From contig NC_089175.1 of assembly GCF_947507565.1 (NCBI RefSeq), positions 372,001 to 436,000 of the forward strand: 64,000 nt of DNA, in the 5' to 3' direction. The notes under the pieces were generated by a model. That model searched no databases. It was not told where the DNA came from and worked only from the letters and a program-made list of their open reading frames with translations. A program made the translations under genes and the position numbers. The stretch comes from Oscarella lobularis (Eukaryota > Porifera > Homoscleromorpha > Homosclerophorida > Oscarellidae). Positions 11,801 through 22,774 of this stretch are shown piece after piece. How positions within the stretch are numbered: position 1 is the first letter of the stretch; each line of letters opens with the position of its first letter.

Positions 11801-11884
11801 GGCGCGACTCGACGACGTGTCGTACGACGATTTCGGTGTCGCGCTGAGTCCCAGCGCTGCCGACACGCGTCGCAGCTGATCCAT
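8854..11884 (-). CDS. FHIP1: FHIP1-type FHF complex subunit (HOOK-interacting protein)
   Basis: FHIP proteins bridge Hook dynein adaptors and AKTIP to Rab5/early endosomes. Six exons in matching phases give about 740 residues: 10994-11884, 10848-10934, 10617-10790, 10181-10260, 9484-10123, 8854-9204. Diagnostic blocks are NFATILCGGLSGLYSSLP and FMNSLVFCNSVIK (exon 1), TAYFNLFLEEITEPLL and LRVLDTLTK (exon 3), VTLSLFITLLSL (exon 4), YPQPLLTSFLLNPNLL (exon 5) and IIVFHEFVKELGSIAQEHAV (exon 6), all in family order. The Ser/Pro-rich stretch at 9890-9990 matches the low-complexity insert of the family. The intron between exons 3 and 4 (10261-10616) has a GC donor, supported by the phase and by the conserved RLC-type join. 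Start 11884 is chosen over 11938 because it matches the family N-terminus and leaves room for the divergent promoter. Confidence 0.92.
9221..9472. repeat. Tandem duplication inside an FHIP1 intron
   Basis: Two copies of a roughly 115-130-bp AT-rich unit beginning AATCCAGA(GA)AGGGGTCTTTGG and ending CCCCTCCAAAATTAATAATATTA fill the last FHIP1 intron (9205-9483). The second copy carries extra bases (CTATCACGTAGGG) in its middle. Confidence 0.85.
10270..10605. repeat. Degenerate interspersed repeats in an FHIP1 intron
   Basis: The GC-AG intron 10261-10616 contains four degenerate copies of GATTTGGATGCTACAATT and several of TTATTGGAGTTCAAATAATTGG and CAATTATCTGAACCC. The two motif types alternate and are partly inverted with respect to each other (ATAATTGG against CAATTAT). 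No coding content is seen. Confidence 0.7.
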
Positions 11885-11958
11885 TTTCTCGAGCTCCTGC
11901 GGACGTCGAGTATCGACAGCCGGGCCGTCGTTCAACACGTACGGGACACAGACGGCCT
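11885..11958. promoter_or_regulatory. Shared promoter of FHIP1 (-) and the FE65-like gene (+)
   Basis: Only 74 bp separate the FHIP1 start (11884) from the start codon of the FE65-like gene (11959-11961). No TATA box is visible. The segment must hold both core promoters or 5' leaders, unless transcription starts inside the opposite gene. Confidence 0.45.
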
Positions 11959-14900
11959 ATGGTAGGTGTCTCACTTTTTCTCGTGTCCTCGCCCCCTTTT
12001 GAAGTGTGTCCTCGGTTCTAGGCGACGCAAAAGATTGCAGACCCTCGATTAGACGAAGAAAAGCTACCGGTGCCTCCCGGCTGGCTACGCGTGCACTGCG
12101 ATCGCGGCACCTACTATTGGCATTCGGCGACAGAACATTCCCAGTGGGATTTCCCAAGTACGGTGTACCTCACTTTCCCTCCCCGTTTATCTCTCCACAT
12201 CCTCGTCTCTAGAGGAGCACCCCTTCGCTGGAAAGGCGGCGTCTCTTCGAGCGAATTACGAGAACGTCGCCCCGGGCAAACCGCCAACGCCGCCTCGAGG
12301 ATTAAAGCCCAAACGAACCGGCTACGTGAATTTGGACTACTCTTCCGGTGAAATGATGCTGCTTCTCGAAGAGACAAAGAAATCGGAAGAGAAAAAGCAC
12401 GTCGCAAGCAAAACTCCGTCTCCGCCCCCGAAAGAGGTCATATACGACACGCCAGCGAAAGAAGAAGAAGAAGAAGAAGAAGAAGAGAAAGAATCAGTAG
12501 TCTCTGTTGAGAAAACAAAAAGTCCAACCCCAACCCCAAATCCAACAAAAGAAGTCATCTATGACATGCCACCGAAGGAAGAAGAAACGGTTGTCTATAG
12601 TACGCCTAAAAAGACTTCAGCGACGTCAGAATCGTCGTACGATCATCTCCCTTCGACGCCCAAGGGGGAATCCCTCTACGATCGTCCTCCATCGAAAGAG
12701 CAGGAATCGCAGTACGATCGTCCGTCGCCGTTAAAAGTCGACGCGAGTCACTACGACAGCCCAAAGGGGAAGAAGTCGAGCGGCGAAGTTCTCTATGACG
12801 TACCCAGTGACGCGATGGCAAAGAACCCCGAAGCAATCGCAAAAACGCGTTCTCCGAAACCCAAGCCGAGACCGAGACAGTCGTCAGCGAAGCCGTCCGT
12901 CAGCGGCGGCGGCGGCGGCGGAAAAAGCGCGCCTGTTATTCCTCCGCCCTATCAGGGAAAATCGAAGAAAGAACCGCCAAAGAAACCGTCTAGGAGATCG
13001 TTGTCGCCCGAGTTCGTTGCGTCGTTATCGTCGTCTCCGTCTCCAGTTCCGTCTCCGCAACCGGGACGTGCAAATCCTTACGATCGCATCGAGCTCGCTA
13101 CGACGACGACGACGTCCAGTGCGAGCGTCGAGACACAAGACACCGGTTACGATCATTTGGGAAAGGAAGCGTCGCCTCAGTACGACCACATTGCGCCTTT
13201 GCGCGACTCCAGCGGCAGCCCCGCGCCGAGCGCCGCCGTCGCCGCCGCGGCAGCGGTGACGAAGAATCAATACGATCACTTGCCTCGCAAATCGGCGAGC
13301 GTCGACGACGACGACGACGATCGTCGCTACGCTCACTTGTCGAGTCCTCCGGCGTCGGCGACAAAGAAAACGGCACCGGGTCAATACGATCGGCTGATGA
13401 GTACGGATGACGACGATAAGAGGGAGGATCTCGAACGATTGAGACAGGCGCGAGAGGAACGCGTGAGACGGCACAACTACGAGGAGATTGTGATGAACGA
13501 AGAGGATGAGCTCGTTTGGGACGATACGCCGATTGTGATTGCTTATCAAGAATTAAAGAAGCCTCCTCCGCCGGCTGCACCATCGACGAAAGATGATGAT
13601 GATGATGACAATCTCTATTCTCAAGTCGACGTTCGGAAGAAATCGAAGGAAGAGAAATTGCCCGATGGATGGGAAATTGTTCGCGATCCGGACAAAACTG
13701 AGGCGTATTATTGGCACGTGCCGTCAGGTAAGACGCAATGGGACAAGCCGACGGCATCAGACGAAAACCGAGCAGAATTATCGCCGCCTCCCGTTCCCGT
13801 AAGTAAAAAAGGTAATACATCTATTTATTTATTTTATATTGTCTATTCAGATGAAAACGGATGAGGCGAGAGTATTAATTGAAGCCGTTCCGTCGTCTGT
13901 CGTCGAAGAGGAACGCGAAGTGGGCGTCATGGATGAAATTCTGAAGGCCGATCCGAAATTTACGTCGCTCAACATTGGGTTCGTCGTCGGTCGACCGAAC
14001 GCGTCGTGGCATTGGAGAATCTTTTTTTTTCATTTTTTAGGGGTTCGTCGCCGGGAATTCGACGTCAAATGTGGGATAGTTCGGTCGACGGAGTGCGATC
14101 GTTTCAGGCGTTTAATCTCGGTTGGGTCGAATTGGAAGAGAGCCAGCTCTTGCCCTCGAAAAGTCAAATGACAATCAACCAAGCGATACGATTCATCACC
14201 GGCGTCGACAGACAGGAAAACGACGAGTGGAATCCCGCAAGCGGAAAACTAACGGAAAAGGTAATAATAATAATCATTTTATATATATATATATATTGTT
14301 TTTCAACGTCTACGCACAGAGCCAGAGCTTGTATCTTCAACTTCACGGTATCATGCTCAAAATCATAACGGCGGACACGAAGAACGTCGTCATGACCCAG
14401 AGCATCACGGGAATACGAATTTTCGGCTCGGGAAAGGAAAATCCCTCGTACGACTCGCGTCAATTAATTAATTTCGCAATTTTTTCCTGGAAAGTGTTTT
14501 TTCGTCTAGGCATTTTGCGTTTGTCGCTCGAGATCGCGTCACGCAGAAACATCGCTGTCACGTGTTTCTCTGCAGCGCTTTGGGCAAGACCGTCGCCGGC
14601 GCTCTCGGCGACGTCTGCTCTCAAGTCATTCGCGAGCGTCAGGATCGAAAGCGAGTCGAATCCGGTCACGTTCAGAGGAAACTTACTAAATTAGACGAGG
14701 GAGGTCAGTGATAGAACGTTGCTTTCCTCCTACTCGTTATTATCTCTCTTCTTCGAATTGCTTCTAGTTGCCATGCCGACGCAGCAAGAAAAGAAAACGT
14801 TCGTTGCGACCTATTTGGGGAGAACGGACGTCCCGCAGGGTTCCGGTATTCGACAAATTGCTCTCGTTCTGACGTGACCCTTGACCGGTTTCGTTCTCTT

Positions 14901-16688
14901 GTTTCTTTTGTTTAGGAATAGAAGTAGTGCGAAATGCAATCAATAAATTGAGGTTGTGCAATTCGAGTCAATGGCAAGAAGTCATTGTTGAAGTCATGCC
15001 AACAAACGTGAAAATCATTGATCAGAAAGTAAGGCACAAATACTGTATGTATGTATACATACTAGTTTTTTTTACTGCAGACCCAAGACGTCGTTCACGA
15101 GCACAGAGTAAGTCTCATGTCTTTTCTCGGCCTAGGCCAAGACAAGAGGTAAAACAGTATCTCACTATATAAGTACCCACATTTAATTAAAAAACACTAG
15201 ATATTGCGGCTATGTACTAAGTCCTAGTCGCGACATCCATTGGTGCCACGCATTCGCCTCCGAAATCAATAGCGGTCCCATGACGGTCGCTCTCAAAGCT
15301 GCTTGCAATGTTAGGAATAGTTAGTTTATTAGTGAAATAGACTCGCAATCGTTTTGACATTAGGCTCGCTATCAGAGTGTAGTTGAATCGCATCAAGGAA
15401 TGGCACCTCAACGTGGAACAACTCCCCAACGAGCCGAGACGGTGAAGCCAGTCTCGTCGAAAACAGCGGCAGCGGAAGCGAAAACCGCGAAAGGAGTAAG
15501 TAATCGCGAGGCGTAGCCGTTATTATTTCATCGTTCTTTTTTAGGCACTGAAATCGTTCTTTGGCCGATTCAGTCGTATCCGGAAGCCGGTTTGTGGGAC
15601 TCTCGCGCTTCCTAATTCATTATATACTGCATGCATCGTCTCCTTTAGGATGACACGCTTCCTGACGTATCGACGTATCTACACTACATGGGTTCGGAAA
15701 CAATCAAGACGTCCACCTCGCAACTCGACATCAAGGATCCTCTTCGAGTATGTAAAGCGTTATGTAAGGGGATGCCACTTTGCAATGGGTTCTTCTTTTA
15801 CCCGCAGCGACTAAGTGCGACGAGTCTAAATGCCATTTCTTGCGAGATGGTTGTCTCATCAATCAACATCACTCTACATGACAGCCAAAAGCGGAGTTTC
15901 TCAAAGAAATTATTTCCTCTGTCGTCCATTATACATTGTGAAAAGGCTGAAGGGTCAGAGAACATCCGCCCTTTGGTTGTCTTCTCCCTAATGCCGTCTA
16001 ATGACTTAGGGACGTCTTTGGCTTTATTACGAATAAGGATCGCGTTTACGTGTGTCATGCTTTCAGGAAATTAGGCGTAAGAATGTTCTACGTGCGCGTA
16101 CGAGGCACGAGCTGGATTTTGTTTGTCCTAGAAATGCGAAATCGGTTCCGTATTCGATGCCATTCAATCGAGGAGATCGTCGTCTGTTTGAGGGGTTAGT
16201 GAGGTGTTGGGATAATTTTGTTTACGATATTTTTTTTTGCGGTTTTTTGATGCTAATATTAAGTGGAGAAAACCCAGCGAACGCTTTTTTTTCCCCGTTG
16301 TCACGTGCGCTCTCGAAAGAGGAAATTCCCGTCCCTGACGTCACTGCGGTCGACGAGAGGAGTGGACTGCAGTGGGAGGCCTAAAAGTCCGCGGTCGGGT
16401 TGACGGAGACTTCGCCGCAGAAAAGTAGGCAACGTCGAATCGCTGGTGACCAAGCTGTTCTCCCAAGCGACTACCTCCTTTCGCCAGGTCGGCGATCATG
16501 TCCCCCAGAGACGAATAGCAACCCAAACCTCGCCGGAGAAAAAAAAGTCGTCATGTCCGCACATCGTTCGTCGCAAACGCACGCTCGCTCGCGCCACGGC
16601 AAAGCGATTCCAGCGAACGAGTGAGAGTCGCCTCGACGTGCCCATTGTCGGCGTCTCGATCGGAGAACAGACGCCGACTTCCGACTAA
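11959..16688 (+). CDS. APBB: FE65/APBB-like adaptor (2 WW, 2 PTB) apparently continuing into a tensin-type PTB
   Basis: FE65 proteins are adaptors that bind APP-family tails (PTB2) and nuclear partners. The first coding exon is just ATG (11959-11961); GCGACG follows at 12022. WW1 (GWLRVHCDRGTYYWHSATEH) ends near 12160. A long low-complexity exon (12210-13800) has many Y-D-x-P/L motifs (YDHLP, YDRPS, LYDVP), candidate tyrosine-phosphorylation or SH2 sites. WW2 (LPDGWEIV...YYWHVPSGKTQWDKP) is at 13660-13755. PTB1 (SFQAFNLGWVELEE...) spans 14100-14690; PTB2 (TFVATYLGRTDVPQGS...HWCHAFASEI) 14770-15390. Exons then continue in frame (SFFGRFSRIRKP, 15545-15590) to YLHYMGSETIKTSTSQLDI (15690), INITLHDSQKRSF...FPLSSIIHCE (15860-15950), VFGFITNKDRVYVCHAF (16012-16065) and NVESLVTKLFSQ (16431-16466), a tensin-like PTB. 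Two joins in this last part are unresolved, so fusion versus separate gene is open. Confidence 0.75.
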
Positions 16689-19600
16689 TGCAATTACGCG
16701 AAACGCGACGTCGTACCGATAGGGGGAAAGAGGGAGAGCAATCAGTGCGAGGGGCCCCGGCACTCGATCATCGCTCGCAGAGGGAGAGAGAAATCGAAAA
16801 CCCGCTACCCACCCCCATTTCGCAGCATCCGATTAGCACGGCGCGATTAATAATTGGCTTTTATTTGCCGCAGGGATCGAAAGGCCCTCCGCGAGCAAGA
16901 GCGACAACGGCGCCTCGAAATAGCCGATCTCGGCGGCGGCGGCAGCGGCGGCGGCGACGACAAAAAGGTTTGAGTGACGGAGCGGCGGCGAAAGCAAAGA
17001 CTAAATATCGATTTCTCTCACCGCTTTTTCCGCGTCTTCTAGCCTTCGATGCCGCCTGCGAATCTGTTTCCATCGGGTCCACCGCAGCGGGTAAGACCGA
17101 TCGAAGCGTGTTTATATTGGCTCGTCTATTGGGGACGCGCATTCTCATCATTCATTCATTCATTGATCGCATCCTCGCTTTCTCAGGCTATCGAGAACGA
17201 TCCGCTTACGGATCATCTAAAGGTTAGCAGAGAAAAACGTTAATCGATCGATCGATCGATGCAAGCGCGCGCGTCTTTCGTCCAGACTTGCCTCGGCGAG
17301 TTCGTCGAGACGTACAAGCAGATGTCGCTGTGCCGTAGCGAGCTAATCGGCGTCGCTCACGCGCCGGCGACGCCCGTCGACCAGCTGAACGGCGGCGCTC
17401 CCTTCGAATTCGTCAAAACGCCGAACGACACGACGAGACCGACGATGACGACGCAGAAACGATCGTTCGCGACAGAAGAACGATCGAGAAGCGAGCGCAC
17501 CACGCCAATGCAGAAGAAAGTCGCGGCGCCGCCAGGAAAAATTCGATTGCCGCCGAGGTAAGCGAAACGAGCGCGATCTTTTCGTTTTCTTACGTGTTTT
17601 TGTAGGGGATTGACCGAGTTTTATCAGCAGAAGGATGGGGTATGCGCTCGCGTGGCGTGTTTTCGTTAATTTTCGTGTTATGACCATCTGGGGGGGCCCC
17701 CCTCCTTTTTGAATGAATGAAGGAATGATGTGTCCTCGTTTCCTCTAGCCCGATTCGATCGACTCGAAAAAAGTCGAAAACATACTCATGGTCAGTCATG
17801 CGTTTCGGAAAAAGACGGCACAAAAAAACGCTCACTGGTTTCCCCACAGGAAATGACGTCAAATACCCTCAGCGAGCCATTGACGGACACCGGACTATCA
17901 ACACCACTCAAGGACCCTAACCAACTGAGATTCGACTTCACCAAAGTCGGCGAGACTCACTCCACTTAAGCAAATCAGGAGCAAACGCGCGGCCTATTTA
18001 GGAAGCTGCAGCAAAGAAGCTGTTGTCAACGAAGGAGCCCGAGGCGGGGACAATTAGCGAGAAGCCGGCACCACTACCAGAGCGGCAGGCCAATTCCGAG
18101 TAAGTGCCATCTGATGAGGTTCATTCGAGGCTAAAGTGGCTTTTAGTTCGCTTGACAGTTCTGATGATGAGGACGGCGGAAATGCTGCTAAGAAGAAAGC
18201 TGTGAGGACGCGCGCGCACACAAGATGTCAAGGCACGTTTGCATTTGTTTTTCTTAGGATGTCACGTGCGAGAAAATTCCGCCTAATGCTTTGAATGACT
18301 TGACGTGGGATTCGTTTTTTGTTGTTTGTCGCAATTCGTGTTGACGAGAGACATTTTTTTAGGGAATTTTCCTCGGACGATTCGTCGTCGTCGAGCAGCG
18401 ACTCCGATTCGGACTCGAATTCGGACTCGGATTCAGACAGTGACGACGACGACGATGACGACGACGCGGAGGAGGAAGAAGAAGAGAACAAAATAGCAAA
18501 AGTTCCACAGGAACAAGAAAAAGAAGAACCGAATGTAGAAGAGCTTCAAAACAGCAGTGCTTCAGCGACCGTAAAAGACGCGCAGAGCACTGAGAATTGC
18601 GCCGTTTCTTTGTTGGAAGAAAAAGAAAAAGACGACGAAATTAGCGCCATTATGACGGCCGTCGGATTGGCCGACGACGCGCCCGCCCCTGTAGAGGTCA
18701 TGAGCGACTTGGAATCGTCCGATGACGACGAGAAGAATGATCTCGTCATTGACGTTCCCGAAGTGGAGCAACCTCCGCCTCCGCCGCCGGTGCCGACGCC
18801 GGTGCCGCCGCCGTCACGATGCGAGGAAGAAGAAAAAGAGGAGAAGAAGAAAACGAACTTGGTTGCTTCCTTGATCATTCGAATTCCTTTGCATAAATTG
18901 ACGAGAGTACCGGAATCGTCTAAGCGGAAAAGACCGCGGAATGCTGAGGTAAGATATTACGGTATGCGCGTGCCACGTCGCTCTCAAATTCACGCTCATT
19001 TTCTTATTTTTTATTTTTCATAGTTGCTACAAAAGAGCGACGCGAAGAGAGCGAAACCGAACGCTAAAGTGCGCACAATCCCGCTTCCGTTCTTTCCGTC
19101 TCGCGAAATATTTCCGCAGGTAAATAACAGGCGAGATTCTCAAGCGAATTCCACTCGAGACGACGAAAAGGAGCCGTACCAGATTTCCGAAGTGAGTAGC
19201 ACGACGTGTGTCGACGCGGCGGCGGCGGCAGCGGCGGCGGCGACGGGAAAATCGTCGACAACGACGACGACGACGACGAGCGCTCCGACGGCTCACCCGC
19301 CGCCCGCCGCCGACATCGGAGTCGACGACGAAGAAACGTCTTGGTCTTCGCGTGAGAAGATTTCGAAAAGAAGCGGCCGGAATAGAGATCAGGGAGAAGA
19401 CAGGAGAGACCTGTAAGATTAATTTTTAAAAAATCATTTATTTATTTATTTATTTATTTATTTATTCAGGAGAATTCCTTCGCACGAGTATCACTTGAAC
19501 GAAGCGAGAGCACTGAAACACAAAGCCGACGCAACAGTAGGAGGGACGATAGTTTATTTGCGCGTGTATATAGGGGAATCGCGTCTATAGTCGCACAAAT

Positions 19601-20825
19601 TGACAAAGGCCCTGCTCTACATCAAGTCAGCCATACGATTTATTCAGTGTGGCAATGCGATGGAGGTCTCGGAGCGTCGGACAATAGGAAAACGTGTGAC
19701 ATAATTAGTCGTGTTTACATAGGCTGATCTGCAGTCCGACCCTCGGGGCGTTCACGATATGTATCAGCAAACAATAGCTCTGATTCAGTGAGCGCGCAAG
19801 GATTCTATTTCTGTCCGTCGTCGACATCCGGTTTTGTTTATATTTAGATTCGTTTTGCAGCCATACGTGCACGGATCCGAAAAAAGAAGAGGACTTGACG
19901 TAATCCACCAGAATAAGACGTTGGCTGTATTGTGGTACGTATTGCATTGGTTTCCTTTCGACCCTCGACCCATCCCCTCTCTCTCTACCCATAGTCTTCG
20001 CTGTCTGTCCGTACTCAATATGAAACTCTTTACATTGAAACGTGAAAGCGCTGTTAGACGACAAAAAGTAGGCTTTCTTTATATAGAGGAAACCCCGCCG
20101 CGCATTTTTATTTATTCATGCATCCCCGCTCCATCTCAGGTCCTTCAAGATCATTTTCAAAAGACGCTCAAAATGCATGCCGCTCAACCGCAGCAGGTCT
20201 CGTCGCCGTGGAATCCGTCATCTGGGTAAAATCGCTCGAGCGAGTTTCGATACCATTTACCGTTTCCCCTCGTATATATAGCAATAACGCGGGTAGTCCG
20301 GCGACGACGACGTCTCCGGCGAGCGTGGGAAGCGTGGGCAGTTCTGGAAGCGGAACGGAGCAAGGTAAAGGAGGGTCAGGTACCGCCGGCGCCGCTGTCG
20401 CCGCGCAGAAGCCGTCCGCTCATACTACGAAGAGCGGACACTCGCTTCAAGTGTCGCCTTCCAATCCGAACCGATCCAACGTGACCATACCGCATAACGT
20501 CGCTCAGATGACCCTGCAGCATTTTACGGTCATGAATTTTATACTGAAAAGTCAGCAATTGTGGACGCAGAGTGAAGAAATGGAACGATCCTGCAACGGT
20601 GTCTATAGTAGCGTTACTTGGGGAATCTAATTGAAATTATTTTCCCTAGGATTCTTTGTCGCCTTAGATGAGAAAGTAAAATTGTCTCTATCGCCTCTTA
20701 GGTACTATTTTACTAATACGTAAATATTTCGTTCAATTTGTTTTTTTAGCTCAATTTATTCCCTTATTGACTGGATGAAATGTGGCGTGTCGTGGTTCTC
20801 CGATTCCGGCTATACATCACTGTAG
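16553..20825 (+). CDS. AFF: AF4/FMR2 (AFF) family protein, super elongation complex scaffold
   Basis: AFF proteins are disordered scaffolds that bring P-TEFb and ELL to paused RNA polymerase II. The N-terminal homology region is read from exon 1 (16553-16620, ending ...PANE) joined in phase to 16874-16967 (DRKALREQERQRRLEIADL), then 17043-17090, 17187-17222, 17286-17557, 17606-17639, 17749-17790 (VENILM) and 17850-17945 (EMTSNTLSEPLTDTGLSTPL). A Ser/Asp/Glu stretch follows (18370-18490). The C-terminal homology domain is clear: HEYHLNEARALKHKADAT (19485), AIRFIQCGNAMEV (19640), LSVLNMKLFTLKRESA (20000), MTLQHFTVMNFILKSQQLW (20505) and a final SLIDWMKCGVSWFSDSGYTSL ending at 20825. The choice of exon 1 rests on phase and resemblance to the family start and overlaps the preceding gene; some middle joins near 18300 are tentative. 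Confidence 0.88.
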
Positions 20826-21101
20826 TCTCACAGCAAATCTCTTCTATCGGTATATCTTTGTAAGCGTATATGGCAATTATGAATATAGGATGCTTGTGGG
20901 GGAGGTTGCTGTTGTAACAGCAACACTCCTTTGCGTTGCTGCATTATGTTTCAGATCAGGATTTGTAGTTTTTTGTATGGGGAAAGAAGAATCGAATTAA
21001 CTATTATTTATAGAAGATTGATGGACGTACAATTAGTCTATCTACCAATAGCAAAAATGACACGTGGGAAAAGGTTGCGTTCGCATACGGGGCATTTGAA
21101 A

Positions 21102-21709
<608 letters not shown>

Positions 21710-21717
21710 TTGGCCAA

Positions 21718-22712
21718 TCAAAACTGCTTCCAAGCTTTGTGTTCAAGACACCTAGGAACGGGTTTAGATGATAGTGTTTGGGCTTGCTTGTCATATTCAA
21801 GATAATAAATATGCGGTTCCAAATTCATTTTTCTCACTGTTTCTGCCAGGTTGCTATAGTGACCACCGATATCTAACGGCGAATGACAGTCGTCAGAAAA
21901 GGTAAGTTTACCCCCGCTCGACACAATGAACTAGAAAATATAAAATCCAAATTTCCAAATCAAATTCTTTAATTAATAATTTACCTTGATTATCTCTTCA
22001 GATGGATAGGGCCTGCCAATTTTCGCATAACCCGCCGTATTGACTTCGAACAGGGCACCGTAGTCAATTGCAATTTTCACGTTTTTCTTCATTGCTTCTA
22101 TCACGTGACTTGACGGTTTAAAATCGGGTCGAAAGACTGCAATCTTATCCAGATGACCGATTACTTCCGGTTCGATTTGGGTTATGAGTTCGCGCTGTTG
22201 CGCGTAGTAACGCCGGAAAACGACTTCGGTTGTTCCTAGCGCGCGCTCGCACTCAGCAAAGGAATCTGCTGAAAAATCAATAGGCATTCCGTCCACGTGA
22301 TGTATGGATCCGACGAGGTATTCGAGAGCGTGTTTTCGTTTTAGTTGTCGGATTTCTGCTATGCATTCAGGCCGAATGTATTCGGTTTCCATTCCCACTA
22401 GGATATTGATGCGATCTTCGTATTTGGCTTGTAATCGTCGCGATTCAATTACGTAGGAATCAAACAGGTCGGAAAGATCGGTCGGTTTCAGGAGCAACTA
22501 GAAGAGAGGTATCGTTAATTCACATTTTTTTATAATGGATAACGCACTTCCTGTTCTTCTGGATAGAGATCGCCTGATTTCGTCCTAGGCTTGTGTTCCG
22601 ATAGGCCCAGATGCGTGAATTCTACTTCAATTGCTCGTTTGACTATCTCTTCTAGTTGTCCGCTCGCGTGCATGCAAAACTGGCCGGAGTGAGTGTGAAA
22701 GGAGAACGCCAT
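21718..22712 (-). CDS. PHP-domain phosphatase, histidinol-phosphatase (HisK/HIS2) type
   Basis: Three exons (22548-22712, 21985-22497, 21718-21930) give 296 residues, the usual length for the HisK/HIS2 family that removes phosphate from histidinol phosphate in fungi and some bacteria. The metal-binding PHP motifs are all visible: SFHTHSGQFCMHASG (N-terminal HxH), LGLSEHKPR, GMETEYI, GSIHHVDGMPID, GHLDKIAVF, and the late TFSDDCHSP (DxH). It should therefore be catalytically competent. Most animals cannot make histidine, so the real substrate may be another phosphorylated small molecule. It is divergent from the FGE/BNR gene (62 bp between starts) and converges on RBX1. Confidence 0.85.
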
Positions 22713-22774
22713 GGGATCTGGAGAAATCGGTTAGCGTGCGCTATTTCTTGCAGACATCCGCGCGACAGGGAATG
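22713..22774. promoter_or_regulatory. Shared promoter of the PHP gene (-) and FGE/BNR gene (+)
   Basis: 62 bp lie between the two chosen start codons. No TATA or other recognisable core element is visible. If the upstream in-frame Met at 22736 is used for the plus gene, the spacer shrinks to 23 bp. Confidence 0.4.

Noticed and set aside
13025-13820. Two long minus-strand ORFs opposite the FE65-like gene
   Set aside because: Arg-rich shadows of the low-complexity exon; the plus strand has WW domain evidence and splice sites.
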